From NCBI GenBank assembly GCA_024707255.1, contig JANQAC010000002.1, positions 1,730,001 to 1,794,000 of the forward strand: a stretch of DNA of 64,000 nt, written 5' to 3'. The position numbers were made by a program, and so were the translations under genes. This DNA is from Asticcacaulis sp. (GTDB lineage: Bacteria; Pseudomonadota; Alphaproteobacteria; Caulobacterales; Caulobacteraceae). Positions 1-8,142 of this stretch are shown here, piece after piece. The notes under the pieces are model-generated. The model did no database searches. It saw only the letters and a list, made by a program, of their open reading frames with translations, and was not told where the DNA came from. How positions within the stretch are numbered: position 1 is the first letter of the stretch; every line of letters starts with the position of its first letter.

Positions 1-253
1 TGAACTGGTGGTAGCGCGCGGCATCATAAAGCACCTTGACGTAAGGGCACGCCCCCTCGGCCTTGCGTTTTTTCAGATTCAGCGAGCGGTTTCCCCACTC
101 CTCGTCCTTTTTCTGCCGGTCGGCCGCAGCCTGCTGGTCATCGTCGGCGCCGCCACCGCGTCCGCCCATCTGCGCCATGGCGGCACCGGCTGAACCACTA
201 AGGAGCACACCCAGGCAAACCCCGGCCCAAATACGGCGCATAACAACTGACAT
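1..253 (-). CDS. Secreted protein of unknown function, N-terminal part
   Basis: Open frame on the minus strand starting at ATG 253 and running off the left edge, so only about 84 residues are visible. It opens with two possible ATG starts four codons apart (253 and 241), followed by an Arg-Arg and hydrophobic stretch ending in an Ala-rich cleavage site (GAAMA): a Sec signal peptide. The mature part begins with a Gly-rich/Asp-Gln segment and then a charged stretch (DRQKKDEEWGNRSLNLKKRK), ending near GACPYVKVLYDAARYHQF. I do not recognise the family; it looks like an exported or periplasmic protein. It is divergent from ispH, with about 280 bp between them. Confidence 0.6.
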   Translation of the reverse strand, partial: MSVVMRRIWAGVCLGVLLSGSAGAAMAQMGGRGGGADDDQQAAADRQKKDEEWGNRSLNLKKRKAEGACPYVKVLYDAARYHQF

Positions 254-411
254 AGGCGTGAAGTTCCCCAACAGCGAATAAGATGGATGAAGCGGCTTTT
301 AAGCGAAGCGCATCCTTAACGGATGTGTAGCGTCTTGAAATCACTTTTCAAAGGGTTTTATGGAGGACTTGCGGCCAAAGTGCGGCGGACGGGCTTCACC
401 ATTGATATGCC

Positions 412-489
412 CTCAAGCCGGGCGGGCTTCCTCGCATCAGGCTCGGGCGGGCAGTCGCCCTTGCCAACGATTGCTTTGCAATAGTTGGA
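412..489 (+). repeat. Dispersed double-hairpin repeat, copy A
   Basis: A CTCAAGC-like left end, a GC-rich middle, hairpin 1 (GGGC-AGTC-GCCC), a TT spacer, then hairpin 2 (CCAACgATTGC-TTT-GCAATaGTTGG). The arrangement is shared with copies at 30219-30298 and 61635-61700. This copy ends 43 bp before the chosen ispH start, so it would lie in the ispH leader if that is transcribed. Confidence 0.6.
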
Positions 490-532
490 GACGCATATTC
501 CCAAATCCGCCGAAAAGACTTATGTGAGCCCT

Positions 533-1480
533 ATGAATTCCGCTGTCCGCCCCCTTAAGGTCTATCTCGCCACGCCGCGCGGCTTCTGCGCCGGCGTCGA
601 CCGCGCCATCCAGATCGTCGAGCGCGCCATCGAGCGCTATGGCGCGCCGGTCTATGTCCGCCACGAGATCGTCCACAACAAGCATGTGGTGGACCGCCTG
701 AAGGGCCTGGGCGCCGTGTTCGTCAAGGAACTGGATCAGTGCCCGCCGGATCGTCCGGTGGTCTTTTCGGCCCACGGTGTGCCCAAATCGGTGCCCGCTG
801 ATGCGCAAAACCGCCAGATGTTCTATCTCGACGCCACCTGCCCGCTGGTTTCCAAGGTCCACGTCGAGGCCGAACGTCACCATAATGAGGGCCGCGAGAT
901 CATCCTGATCGGCCATGCCGGCCACCCTGAAGTCATCGGCACCATGGGGCAACTGCCCGAAGGGACCGTGAAACTGATCGAAACGGTCGAGCAGGCCCTC
1001 GAATTTACACCGGTCGATCCGGATAACCTGGCCTTTGTTACCCAGACCACGCTTTCGGTCGATGATACCGCAGAGATCGTCGGCGCCCTGAAGGCGCGCT
1101 TCCCGCAGATCAAGGTGCCGCACAAGGAAGATATCTGCTATGCCACCACCAACCGCCAGGAAGCGGTCAAGCAGGTCTCGGCCGATTGCGACCTGGTGCT
1201 GGTCATCGGCTCGGCCAAATCATCCAACTCCCAACGCCTGGTTGAGGTGGCCCTGCGTGGCGGCGCCAAGGCCGCGTATCTGGTTGACGATGCCAGCCAT
1301 GTCGACTGGTCATGGTTCGACGGCGTTGATACGCTCGGCGTTTCCGCCGGGGCATCGGCGCCGGAAAACCTTATAGAGGAACTGATCGCTGCCGTTTCCG
1401 CCCGCTTCGATGCCGAGGTGATTGAGAGCAACGGCGTGCGCGAGACGGTCACCTTCAAGCTGCCGAAAGCCGTCGCCTGA
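533..1480 (+). CDS. ispH: 4-hydroxy-3-methylbut-2-enyl diphosphate reductase
   Basis: Last enzyme of the MEP isoprenoid pathway; reduces HMBPP to IPP and DMAPP with an iron-sulfur cluster. From ATG 533 the protein has 315 residues, normal for IspH. The three cluster cysteines are Cys19 ([10 protein letters not shown]), Cys103 (DATCPLV) and Cys202 ([10 protein letters not shown]); the HPEVIG motif holds the conserved Glu133, and SNSQRL is the C-terminal substrate-binding motif. An in-frame TTG at 485 would add 16 residues unlike the family, so ATG 533 is preferred. rnhA follows after 2 bp, implying one transcript. In Caulobacter I recall thrB between these two genes; here it is absent. Confidence 0.97.
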   Translation: MNSAVRPLKVYLATPRGFCAGVDRAIQIVERAIERYGAPVYVRHEIVHNKHVVDRLKGLGAVFVKELDQCPPDRPVVFSAHGVPKSVPADAQNRQMFYLDATCPLVSKVHVEAERHHNEGREIILIGHAGHPEVIGTMGQLPEGTVKLIETVEQALEFTPVDPDNLAFVTQTTLSVDDTAEIVGALKARFPQIKVPHKEDICYATTNRQEAVKQVSADCDLVLVIGSAKSSNSQRLVEVALRGGAKAAYLVDDASHVDWSWFDGVDTLGVSAGASAPENLIEELIAAVSARFDAEVIESNGVRETVTFKLPKAVA

Positions 1481-1482
1481 GC

Positions 1483-1935
1483 ATGACTGAACGCGCGCAC
1501 GTCACCCTCTATACGGATGGCGCCTGCAAGGGCAATCCCGGCCCCGGCGGCTGGGGCTGCATCCTGATGTCCGGCCTGCACGAGAAGGAACTCTACGGCT
1601 ACGACCCCAGCACCACCAACAATCGCATGGAGCTGATGGCGGCTATCGCCGGTCTGGAAGCCCTGAAAAAGCCGTGCGACGTGAAGCTTTATATCGACAG
1701 CCAGTATGTGCTGAAGGGCATGACCGAGTGGATCAGGGGCTGGAAGGCGCGCGGCTGGAAGACGGCCGACAAGAAGCCGGTGAAAAATGATGATCTGTGG
1801 ATCCGGCTCGATGCCGCCGCAAAGCCGCACAAGATCAAGTGGATCTGGGTCAAGGGCCACGCCGGCAACGAACTGAACGAACGCGCCGATCAACTGGCCA
1901 ACAAGGGCATAGAGGAAGCGCGCGCCCGCGCCTGA
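1483..1935 (+). CDS. rnhA: Ribonuclease HI
   Basis: Degrades the RNA strand of RNA-DNA hybrids (R-loops, primer remnants). The protein has 150 residues, the usual size for RNase HI. The carboxylate active site is complete: Asp12 in [16 protein letters not shown], Glu50 in NNRMELMA, Asp72 in YIDSQYV and Asp136 in NERADQLAN, with the mobile catalytic His126 in VKGHAGN. The start ATG lies 2 bp after the ispH stop, so the two genes are probably co-transcribed and translationally coupled. Confidence 0.97.
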   Translation: MTERAHVTLYTDGACKGNPGPGGWGCILMSGLHEKELYGYDPSTTNNRMELMAAIAGLEALKKPCDVKLYIDSQYVLKGMTEWIRGWKARGWKTADKKPVKNDDLWIRLDAAAKPHKIKWIWVKGHAGNELNERADQLANKGIEEARARA

Positions 1936-2019
1936 TTTATTTCCTGATCTTTAACCTCCGTTAGCCCTGTCATGGCATGATGGCCTTGGACAGAATGTCA
2001 TCACAACGCAGGTTCAGAA

Positions 2020-2844
2020 ATGAACTCCATCAACACCAATATCGGGGCCATGATCGCCCTGCAGAATCTGAACGCCATAAACCGCGATCTTCAGAAAACG
2101 CAGAACCGTATCTCGACCGGCCTGAAGGTGGCCAGCGCCAAGGATGACGGCGCCACATGGGCCATCGCCCAGAGCCAGCGCTCCACTGTTTCCTCGCTTG
2201 ATGCCGTCAAACAATCGCTGTCGCGCAATTCGTCCGTGGTCGATGTCGCCATGACCGCCGGGGAATCGGTGTCCGATCTGCTGACCCAGTTGAAGGAAAA
2301 GGCCCTCGCGGCTTCGGATACGTCGCTCGACTCCACCGCCCGTGATGCGCTGAAAAACGATTTCGTCGCCATCCGCAACCAGATCACCAAGACGCTGGCC
2401 ACCGCCGGCTTCAATGGCATCAATCTACTGAACGGTTCCAAAACCTCCATCGCCGCCCTCGCCAATGCCGAAGGCACCAGCCGGCTGACCGTGGCCGCGC
2501 AGAACATGTCGCTGGGCGGTTCCATCGTGACACTCGGCGCCAATGCCGATTTCTCGACCGCCACCTCGGCGGCGGCCCTGCTCAGCACGCTCGATTCCTC
2601 GATCAATAATGTCTCGGCCGCCCTGGCGCGGCTCGGCACGTCGTCAAAAGCGCTGGATAATCACCTGACCTTTATCGGCAAGCTGCAGGATACGATCACC
2701 GCCGGGATCGGAAATCTGGTCGATGCCGACCTGGCGAAGGAAAGCGCCAAACTGCAATCCCTCCAGGTCAGGCAGCAACTGGCCATTCAGATGCTGTCGT
2801 TCTCAGCGCAGTCCCAGTCATGGGTACTCAGCCTGTTCCGGTAG
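2020..2844 (+). CDS. Flagellin, Caulobacter type
   Basis: Structural subunit of the flagellar filament, exported by the flagellar type III system. At 274 residues it has the short, variable-domain-poor form of Caulobacter flagellins. The N-terminal D0/D1 helix (NSINTNIGAMIALQNLN, then QNRISTGLKVASAKDDGA) and the C-terminal helix (NLVDADLAKESAKLQSLQ, then QSWVLSLFR at the end) match the FljK/FljL group closely. It stands alone here, away from other flagellar structural genes. The 84-bp upstream gap contains no clear sigma-54 -24/-12 element that I could place. Which Caulobacter paralogue it corresponds to is not decidable from the sequence alone. Confidence 0.93.
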   Translation: MNSINTNIGAMIALQNLNAINRDLQKTQNRISTGLKVASAKDDGATWAIAQSQRSTVSSLDAVKQSLSRNSSVVDVAMTAGESVSDLLTQLKEKALAASDTSLDSTARDALKNDFVAIRNQITKTLATAGFNGINLLNGSKTSIAALANAEGTSRLTVAAQNMSLGGSIVTLGANADFSTATSAAALLSTLDSSINNVSAALARLGTSSKALDNHLTFIGKLQDTITAGIGNLVDADLAKESAKLQSLQVRQQLAIQMLSFSAQSQSWVLSLFR

Positions 2845-2851
2845 TGAGCGG

Positions 2852-3139
2852 TCAGTCGAAATCGAAGATATCGCCAAAGTCGAAACGCTTCTTTTTCTTC
2901 CGGTGCGAAAAGTCGCGCCCCTCGTAGCGGCTGTCATAATCGTCCTCCCGCCGGGCACGCGGCTGCGCCGGCGGCGGCAGGGGAATATCGCGGTCATCCT
3001 TCGACAGGGCAATCAGCTTTTCCAGTTCGCCGCGGTCCAGCCACACACCCTGACACTGGGTACAGATATCGATCAGTATGCCTTCACGGATGACTTCACG
3101 AAACGATCCCTGGCAGACAGGGCAGATCAGGGCCGGCAT
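2852..3139 (-). CDS. TFIIB-type zinc-ribbon protein
   Basis: A 95-residue protein with two CxxC pairs near the N-terminus (CPVCQGSF and CTQCQGVWLDRGEL), the signature of the zf-TFIIB family of small bacterial zinc ribbons. The C-terminal half is charged and low in complexity, with Arg/Asp/Tyr-rich and KKKK segments and a final GDIFDFD tail. ATG 3139 is chosen because AAGGAG stands 7 nt upstream; a longer frame from TTG 3196 has no such site. It lies directly downstream of the gamma-carbonic-anhydrase-like gene on the same strand, probably in one operon. Molecular function unknown; a zinc-dependent structural or nucleic-acid-binding role is only an inference. Confidence 0.85.
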   Translation of the reverse strand: MPALICPVCQGSFREVIREGILIDICTQCQGVWLDRGELEKLIALSKDDRDIPLPPPAQPRARREDDYDSRYEGRDFSHRKKKKRFDFGDIFDFD

Positions 3140-3192
3140 GGCAACTCCTTCAGGTGGACCTATCCTCTGACATGGAACTATAAAATCCAAAG

Positions 3193-3723
3193 TCAAGGGA
3201 CAACCTTCAGATCCCTTTTGAAGCGCCGCCAGTTGCGCACATAATGCGCCGCTGAATGGGTCAGCTTGCCGATCTGCTCCGGCGTCAGTTCACGCGTCAC
3301 CCGTGCCGGCTGACCGATCAGCAAAACACCGTCAGGATATTCCTTTCCTTCCGGTACCAGGGCGCCCGCACCGACAATGGTGTTCTTCCCGATCTTCGCC
3401 CGCGCCAGGATCACGGCGCCGATGCCGATCAGGCTGTTGTCACCGATCTCGCAGCTATGGATCATGGCCTTGTGGCCCACGGTCACGTCATCGCCGATCG
3501 TCAGCGGCAGGCCGTCATCAGAATGGAGCACGGCGCCATCCTGGATATTGCTGCGCGCACCAATGGCGATCGGGTCATTATCGCCGCGCACCACGGCGCA
3601 GAACCAGATACTGGCGTCCTCCCCAAGCGTCACATCCCCCATCACATCAGCCGAGGGCGCTATCCAGAAACGGCCGTCTGCCGGCAGGTTCGGCGTCTTG
3701 TCTCCCAGTGTATATATGGCCAT
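3193..3723 (-). CDS. Gamma carbonic anhydrase-like hexapeptide protein
   Basis: A 176-residue left-handed beta-helix protein of the gamma-CA/PaaY/YrdA family. The zinc ligands expected for the family are present: His67 (AVLHSDD), His84 and His89 (VGHKAMIH), with the conserved RGDND (residues 46-50) and Gln61-Asp62. The C-terminal helix (AAHYVRNWRRF) is typical of this group. GGGAGG lies 6 nt upstream of ATG 3723. Such proteins may be carbonic anhydrases or acyl-CoA thioesterases; the sequence alone does not settle which. Confidence 0.9.
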   Translation of the reverse strand: MAIYTLGDKTPNLPADGRFWIAPSADVMGDVTLGEDASIWFCAVVRGDNDPIAIGARSNIQDGAVLHSDDGLPLTIGDDVTVGHKAMIHSCEIGDNSLIGIGAVILARAKIGKNTIVGAGALVPEGKEYPDGVLLIGQPARVTRELTPEQIGKLTHSAAHYVRNWRRFKRDLKVVP

Positions 3724-3963
3724 GAGCGCCTCCCGTGTCCGATTGTTTCTTTATGACGCATTTGCGAAATTATGAAAGTGATCGGCGTAATTAAGATATC
3801 GCTAACCAAGCTCGGCGAATCTGATAGCGTCATCACAGGCAGGGGAATCAGTATGCCCCTTCCGCGATCGGCATCAGACTTAAAGGTTCCAGCCTTAGAG
3901 GTTTAACAGTGGCAGTCCGGGTTGCGTTTTCATCCCTTGCTTCTCCTCCACCGCCCCACGGCG

Positions 3964-4092
3964 ATGATGGCCCCTCTTACGCCCCTTCCGGCGGCTGCCG
4001 AATCTCCTCCCCCAACCGCGTATCCCGTACACAAAGGCGAGCCACTTCTGGCGTCGCCTTTTTTCATGTTCTTTTTTAGGAGCCCACCATGA
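3964..4092 (+). other. Possible Pro-rich leader peptide upstream of the PhoH gene
   Basis: A 42-codon frame starting ATG-ATG and ending in a TGA that overlaps the PhoH start as ATGA (4089-4092). It is proline-rich, includes a Pro-Pro-Pro run (ESPPPTAYP) and spans the hairpin at 4033-4064. No convincing ribosome-binding site precedes it, so translation is uncertain. If real, the layout resembles a leader peptide coupled to a downstream gene. Confidence 0.25.
4033..4064 (+). terminator. Intrinsic terminator or attenuator before the PhoH gene
   Basis: Stem AAAGGCGA / TCGCCTTT around a GCCACTTCTGGCG loop that can itself pair, followed by a T run. It sits only 25 bp before the PhoH start codon and on its coding strand, so unless the promoter lies between them, transcription must read through it. 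Confidence 0.6.
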
Positions 4093-4859
4093 CCAAGCGA
4101 GCCGCCAAACGTTTTATGCGCGAAGGCAATCTGGATGCGGAGCAATTCGCGCCGGATACGAAAGTGCGCCGTATGAATGTGCATGGTGCAGGCATCAATA
4201 ACGGCTGGTCGCCGGCCAATGAAGAACGTGACCAGTCCTATGTGAAGACCATCAAGCCGAAATCCGAAGGCCAGGCGGCCCTTATGGCGGCGATCGATGA
4301 GAAGAACCTCGTGCTGGCGCTCGGCCCCGCCGGCACTGGTAAGACCTATCTCGCCATCGCCAAGGCCGTGGAAGCACTGGAGGCCGGCAAGGTCGGCCGC
4401 ATCGTTCTTTCGCGCCCTGCCGTTGAGGCCGGCGAATCGATCGGCTTCCTGCCCGGTGATATGGAGGACAAGCTGGCGCCTTACCTGCGCCCGCTCTATG
4501 ACGCCCTCACCGATCGCCTCAGCATGAAGCGCGTCAAGGCCCTGATGGCCGAGGGTTTGATCGAGATCGCCCCGGTCGGCTACATGCGCGGCCGCACGCT
4601 CAACAACGCCTTCGTGGTCATCGATGAGGCGCAGAACTGCACCTATGTCCAGCTCAAGATGCTGCTCACCCGCCTGGGCTGGAACTCGACCATGGTCGTC
4701 ACCGGCGATCCGCACCAGTCCGACCTGCTGCCGGGCATTTCCGGCCTGGCCGACGTGGCAGACAAGTTCGAGGCGGTCGAAACTATCGAGGTGGTCCGCC
4801 TGAAGGACAAGGACATCGTGCGCCATCCGCTGGTGGCGCAGATGCTGGGCGTGCTGTAG
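4089..4859 (+). CDS. PhoH family ATPase
   Basis: A 256-residue cytoplasmic P-loop ATPase of the PhoH family. Walker A is GPAGTGKT (residues 79-86), Walker B VVIDEAQN (about 176-183), followed by the family motif VVTGDPHQSDL. PhoH proteins are linked to RNA metabolism (PhoH2 relatives are RNA helicases or associate with toxin-antitoxin systems), but the role of this stand-alone form is not established. The first 60 residues are a basic extension with no recognised domain. AGGAG lies 7 nt before ATG 4089. Upstream lies an attenuator-like hairpin, and a strong terminator follows at 4885-4913, so this is a monocistronic unit. Confidence 0.9.
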   Translation: MTKRAAKRFMREGNLDAEQFAPDTKVRRMNVHGAGINNGWSPANEERDQSYVKTIKPKSEGQAALMAAIDEKNLVLALGPAGTGKTYLAIAKAVEALEAGKVGRIVLSRPAVEAGESIGFLPGDMEDKLAPYLRPLYDALTDRLSMKRVKALMAEGLIEIAPVGYMRGRTLNNAFVVIDEAQNCTYVQLKMLLTRLGWNSTMVVTGDPHQSDLLPGISGLADVADKFEAVETIEVVRLKDKDIVRHPLVAQMLGVL

Positions 4860-4884
4860 GCGCAGCGACTGCCGCTCAAACGGA

Positions 4885-4913
4885 AACGGCGGGTTTCGGC
4901 CCGCCGTTTTTTT
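4885..4913 (+). terminator. Intrinsic terminator of the PhoH gene
   Basis: Perfect stem AACGGCGGG / CCCGCCGTT with a TTTCGG loop and a run of seven T, 26 bp after the PhoH stop codon. Confidence 0.9.
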
Positions 4914-4924
4914 CGCCCCCGGCA

Positions 4925-4956
4925 AAGAAAAAGCGGCGAGGTCACCCTCGCCGCTT
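4925..4956 (-). terminator. Intrinsic terminator of the TonB-receptor gene
   Basis: Perfect 10-bp stem AAGCGGCGAG / CTCGCCGCTT with a 6-nt loop. Read on the minus strand it ends in GCTTTTTCTTTG. It lies 25 bp after the receptor stop at 4981, back to back with the PhoH terminator. Confidence 0.85.
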
Positions 4957-4980
4957 CTCTTGTAGCTGATCTGTCAGAAC

Positions 4981-7940
4981 CTAGAAGTCCTTCGAGACGT
5001 TCAGATAGAACTGACGACCGATGATGCCGGTGCTGTATTGGCTTCCGAAAGGATAATTGCCAAAACGGCTTGCCGATCCGGCATAGACGCCTGAACCGAT
5101 AATCGGCGCATACTTGTCAAACAGGTTATTGACACCGGCAATGACTTCAAAGGTCTTCGCCCGATAACGCAGTTCAAGATCATGCGTGACGAAGGGCGGA
5201 ACCGAAGCCGCATAGGTAGCGTTCGGGGCGTAAGAGACATTGCCGCCCGTATTACCGGTTTCGTTGCGGAAACCCATATTGCTGGCATTGCCGATGTAGT
5301 TGAATGTCCAGGCCAGGGTCCAGTCCTTGTGCGTAAAGCGCGTCTGTACGTCACCCGCCCAATGTTGCTGACCGATCAGCCCCGTATAGTTGTCAATGAT
5401 CGAGTCCGGATAAAGCTGAATCTTGTCGTACTTATAGTAGGTGAATTTAGCGTCGGACGACAGAGTACCATAGTTGAACTCATGCTCGTAATTGACCGTA
5501 AAGTCGATACCTGCACTGGCTTCTGTCGGAATGTTGCGATAGCTGCCATCGATCGTGAGGATCGAATGATAGGTCGGCGACAATGGATCCATATCACGGA
5601 CAAATTGATCGCAATAGCCCGGCTTGGAGCGGAAATCGACGCTGGCATAGCAGGCGCCCACGACGGCCGCGCCACTGGAACTGATCTGGTTGGCGATCTT
5701 GATTTTCCAGAAATCGATCGCCAGTTTGAAGCCCGTGCTCGGCGGCGTCAGAACGAAACCAAGCGTGGTGGCATAAGAGGTTTCAGGCTCCAGATCGGTA
5801 CCACCGTGTGTCGTGATCACGGCAGATGGATTGGCGCCATCATAATCGCCCGGAATGCCATCCGCCAGACAGTTGGCCTTGATGGTTGGGCTGACCTTCG
5901 GGCGGCCCGTGACGGCATCGGTGTCATCATAACGGATGCAGGGGTCGAGACCAAGTTGGTTCAGATAACCGGTTTGGTCATTCAGATACAGTTCGTAGAG
6001 AGCCGGCGCCCGGAACGATGTTCCTGCGGTGCCGCGAACGCGGAAGATGTTGTCGACAGCCCAGTTGAAACCAACCTTATAGGTGCCGGAACCGCCAACA
6101 CTTTTGTAGTTGCTGTAACGGCCCGAAAGGTTGAGTGTCAGGTCTTCAAAGAACTTCTTGCCGCGCACCACCGGTGCTTCCAGTTCGAAGAAGGCTTCAG
6201 ACAGATGGTCGGTGCCCTTTGTTTCACCCGCCGAAGACTGATTATAGGAATTACCGGAACGCGACAGCTCCCCCGGCAAGTCATCGATCTTGTCTTCACG
6301 GAAGCTGACACCAAATGCAGCGCCCAGAGCACCAGCCGGCAATTGATACAGATCACCTGTGATTGTGGCTTCGGCGATGTTCTGTTCATAGACAGTCTTG
6401 CCAACGTCCTGGGTGAAATACCAGGCTTCTTCTTCAGGTGTGAGCTTGGCCTTGGTCAGGGCGTCATTGGTGAACAGATTGAGCGGAATACAACCCGCCG
6501 GCGCACCGGTGCCACAAGCTTCGCCAGTGGTGGGATCTGAATAGAAAAAGGCATTCTGATCAAAGCCAGTGCCCCAGTCGATCCGATCTGCATAGATAGC
6601 GGTGCCGGCATAGGTTCCATCGCTCTTAGAATGTGACACATACGCATCCCAGTTCCAATTGCCTATATTACCGCGCGCTCCCCCAAGGAGACGAGTGAAG
6701 TCGACCTTTTGCGTCGAGACAAATTTATGCAAGGCAATCGGCTCAGCAATGGTCGGGAATGGGTTGACCGAGGCATAATCGGAATAATACGGGAACAGTT
6801 CTCCGTATTGCGATTGCGATGACTCACGGCGTCCCCACATGAGTTCGGTGTAGAGCTCTGCCCCCCCCATCCAGTCGGGACGATAATTGCCTTGTGCGTA
6901 AAGGAACGAGCGTTTTACGGGCGAAAATGCTGTAGAATCAAGCGCTTCCTGAGGATCAAAGTCGATTTGCGAATTCTTCGTAACGGATCTCGAAATCAGG
7001 AATGCCGGGTATGCCAACCGTGGTCACCGAACCAGGCATGGAACGGTAGTAACGGTTGGTGAAAACATCAATCACCACGTTCTGCGCCAGGCCATTGGCA
7101 TTATAGCACTTATATTTGCCGGTATTGACGTCTACCAGATCGGCACGGCTGCCGTCAGCATTATAATAGTAATCCTGCGGGCAAGCCAGGCCAGGACGAT
7201 CGGACAGATAGAGCGGCTTTTGCTCGTAATATTCGCCGGAAACCAGGATATTGCCTTTGTCGAAGCTCTTGCCCCACATGGCGCTGGCGCTGTAGCTGTC
7301 GGCACCGCTCTTTTCGGATTTTAACCCCGAAGCTTCCAGGTGCAGACCGTCATAGTTCTTTGTCGTGATGATATTGACCACGCCGGCGACGGCATCGGAA
7401 CCATAGATTGACGAAGCGCCGTCGGTGAGGATTTCATAACGCGACACCAGGGATTGCGGAATGAAATTCAGGTCAACCGCACCTACCGTTCCGCTGACGC
7501 CGGCAGGCGGCATACGCCGGCCGTTGATCAGAATCAGCGAGCGCTGCGCGCCCAGGCCGCGCAGGGAGAGTGTGTTCACACCATCCCCGCCATCCACTAC
7601 GTAACCGGTAAAGGTATTGTTGATCTGACCTGCACCGGCCGCGATCGACGAGGATTGCAGTACGTCGGCAGCGCTGATCATGCCGGAAAGGCTCGAACGT
7701 TCCGATGTGATGATCTGGACGGGAGCGGCTGAATTGAATTCGGACTTCCGAATACGAGAGCCCGTGACCACAACCTCCGTCGTGCCTTCATCGGCCGGCG
7801 CGGCTTCCGGGGCTGCGGGGGCGGCCGTCGTGTCGTTGGCGGGCGGCGCATCCTGGGCAAAAGCCGCCCCCCACATACAGCGTGGTCAGAATGGTGCCGG
7901 CCAGCAACCATTTGCGCGTCAAATTCGTCGATTTCGACAT
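4981..7940 (-). pseudogene. TonB-dependent receptor, two frameshifts
   Basis: Outer-membrane receptor for energised uptake; about 985 residues when the frames are joined. The signal peptide (MSKSTNLTRKWLLAGTILTT) starts at ATG 7940, with GGAG 9 nt upstream. The frame breaks at a run of six C (7867-7872); one base fewer restores the join into AAFAQDAPPAND. The TonB box/plug follows (TTEVVVTGSRIRKSEF, then LINGRRM), and a second break lies at about 6960-6985, where EIRYEEF should continue into QIDFDPQEAL. The barrel runs to a terminal Phe (QFYLNVSKDF). Both breaks are single-base and the protein is otherwise intact, so sequencing error is likely. Substrate unknown; the neighbouring peptidase and amylase-like genes suggest a scavenging role. 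Confidence 0.88.
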
Positions 7941-8142
7941 AAAAAGCTCCATTGTGTCTGGTCCCCGGACCTGAATGAACACTATCCCGTCACAATTTCG
8001 ACGCAATAACAAAATGTTTGCAATGCAAACTTATAAGTAATTGTGTGATCACTTTGCCGCACTTCAATAAACGCAAGGCGAAACAGTGTGTTGTGAAGGG
8101 CTGATATATTACAAATCGTTCATGTTTGTAGTTCTGAAATAC

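Noticed and set aside
1936..2019. A sigma-54 promoter for the flagellin gene (TGGCATGATGGCCTTGG)
   Set aside because: The -24 GG and -12 GC elements are not at the required spacing.
5182..6540. A 452-codon open frame opposite the frameshifted TonB receptor
   Set aside because: Antisense shadow; the receptor barrel reads clearly on the minus strand.
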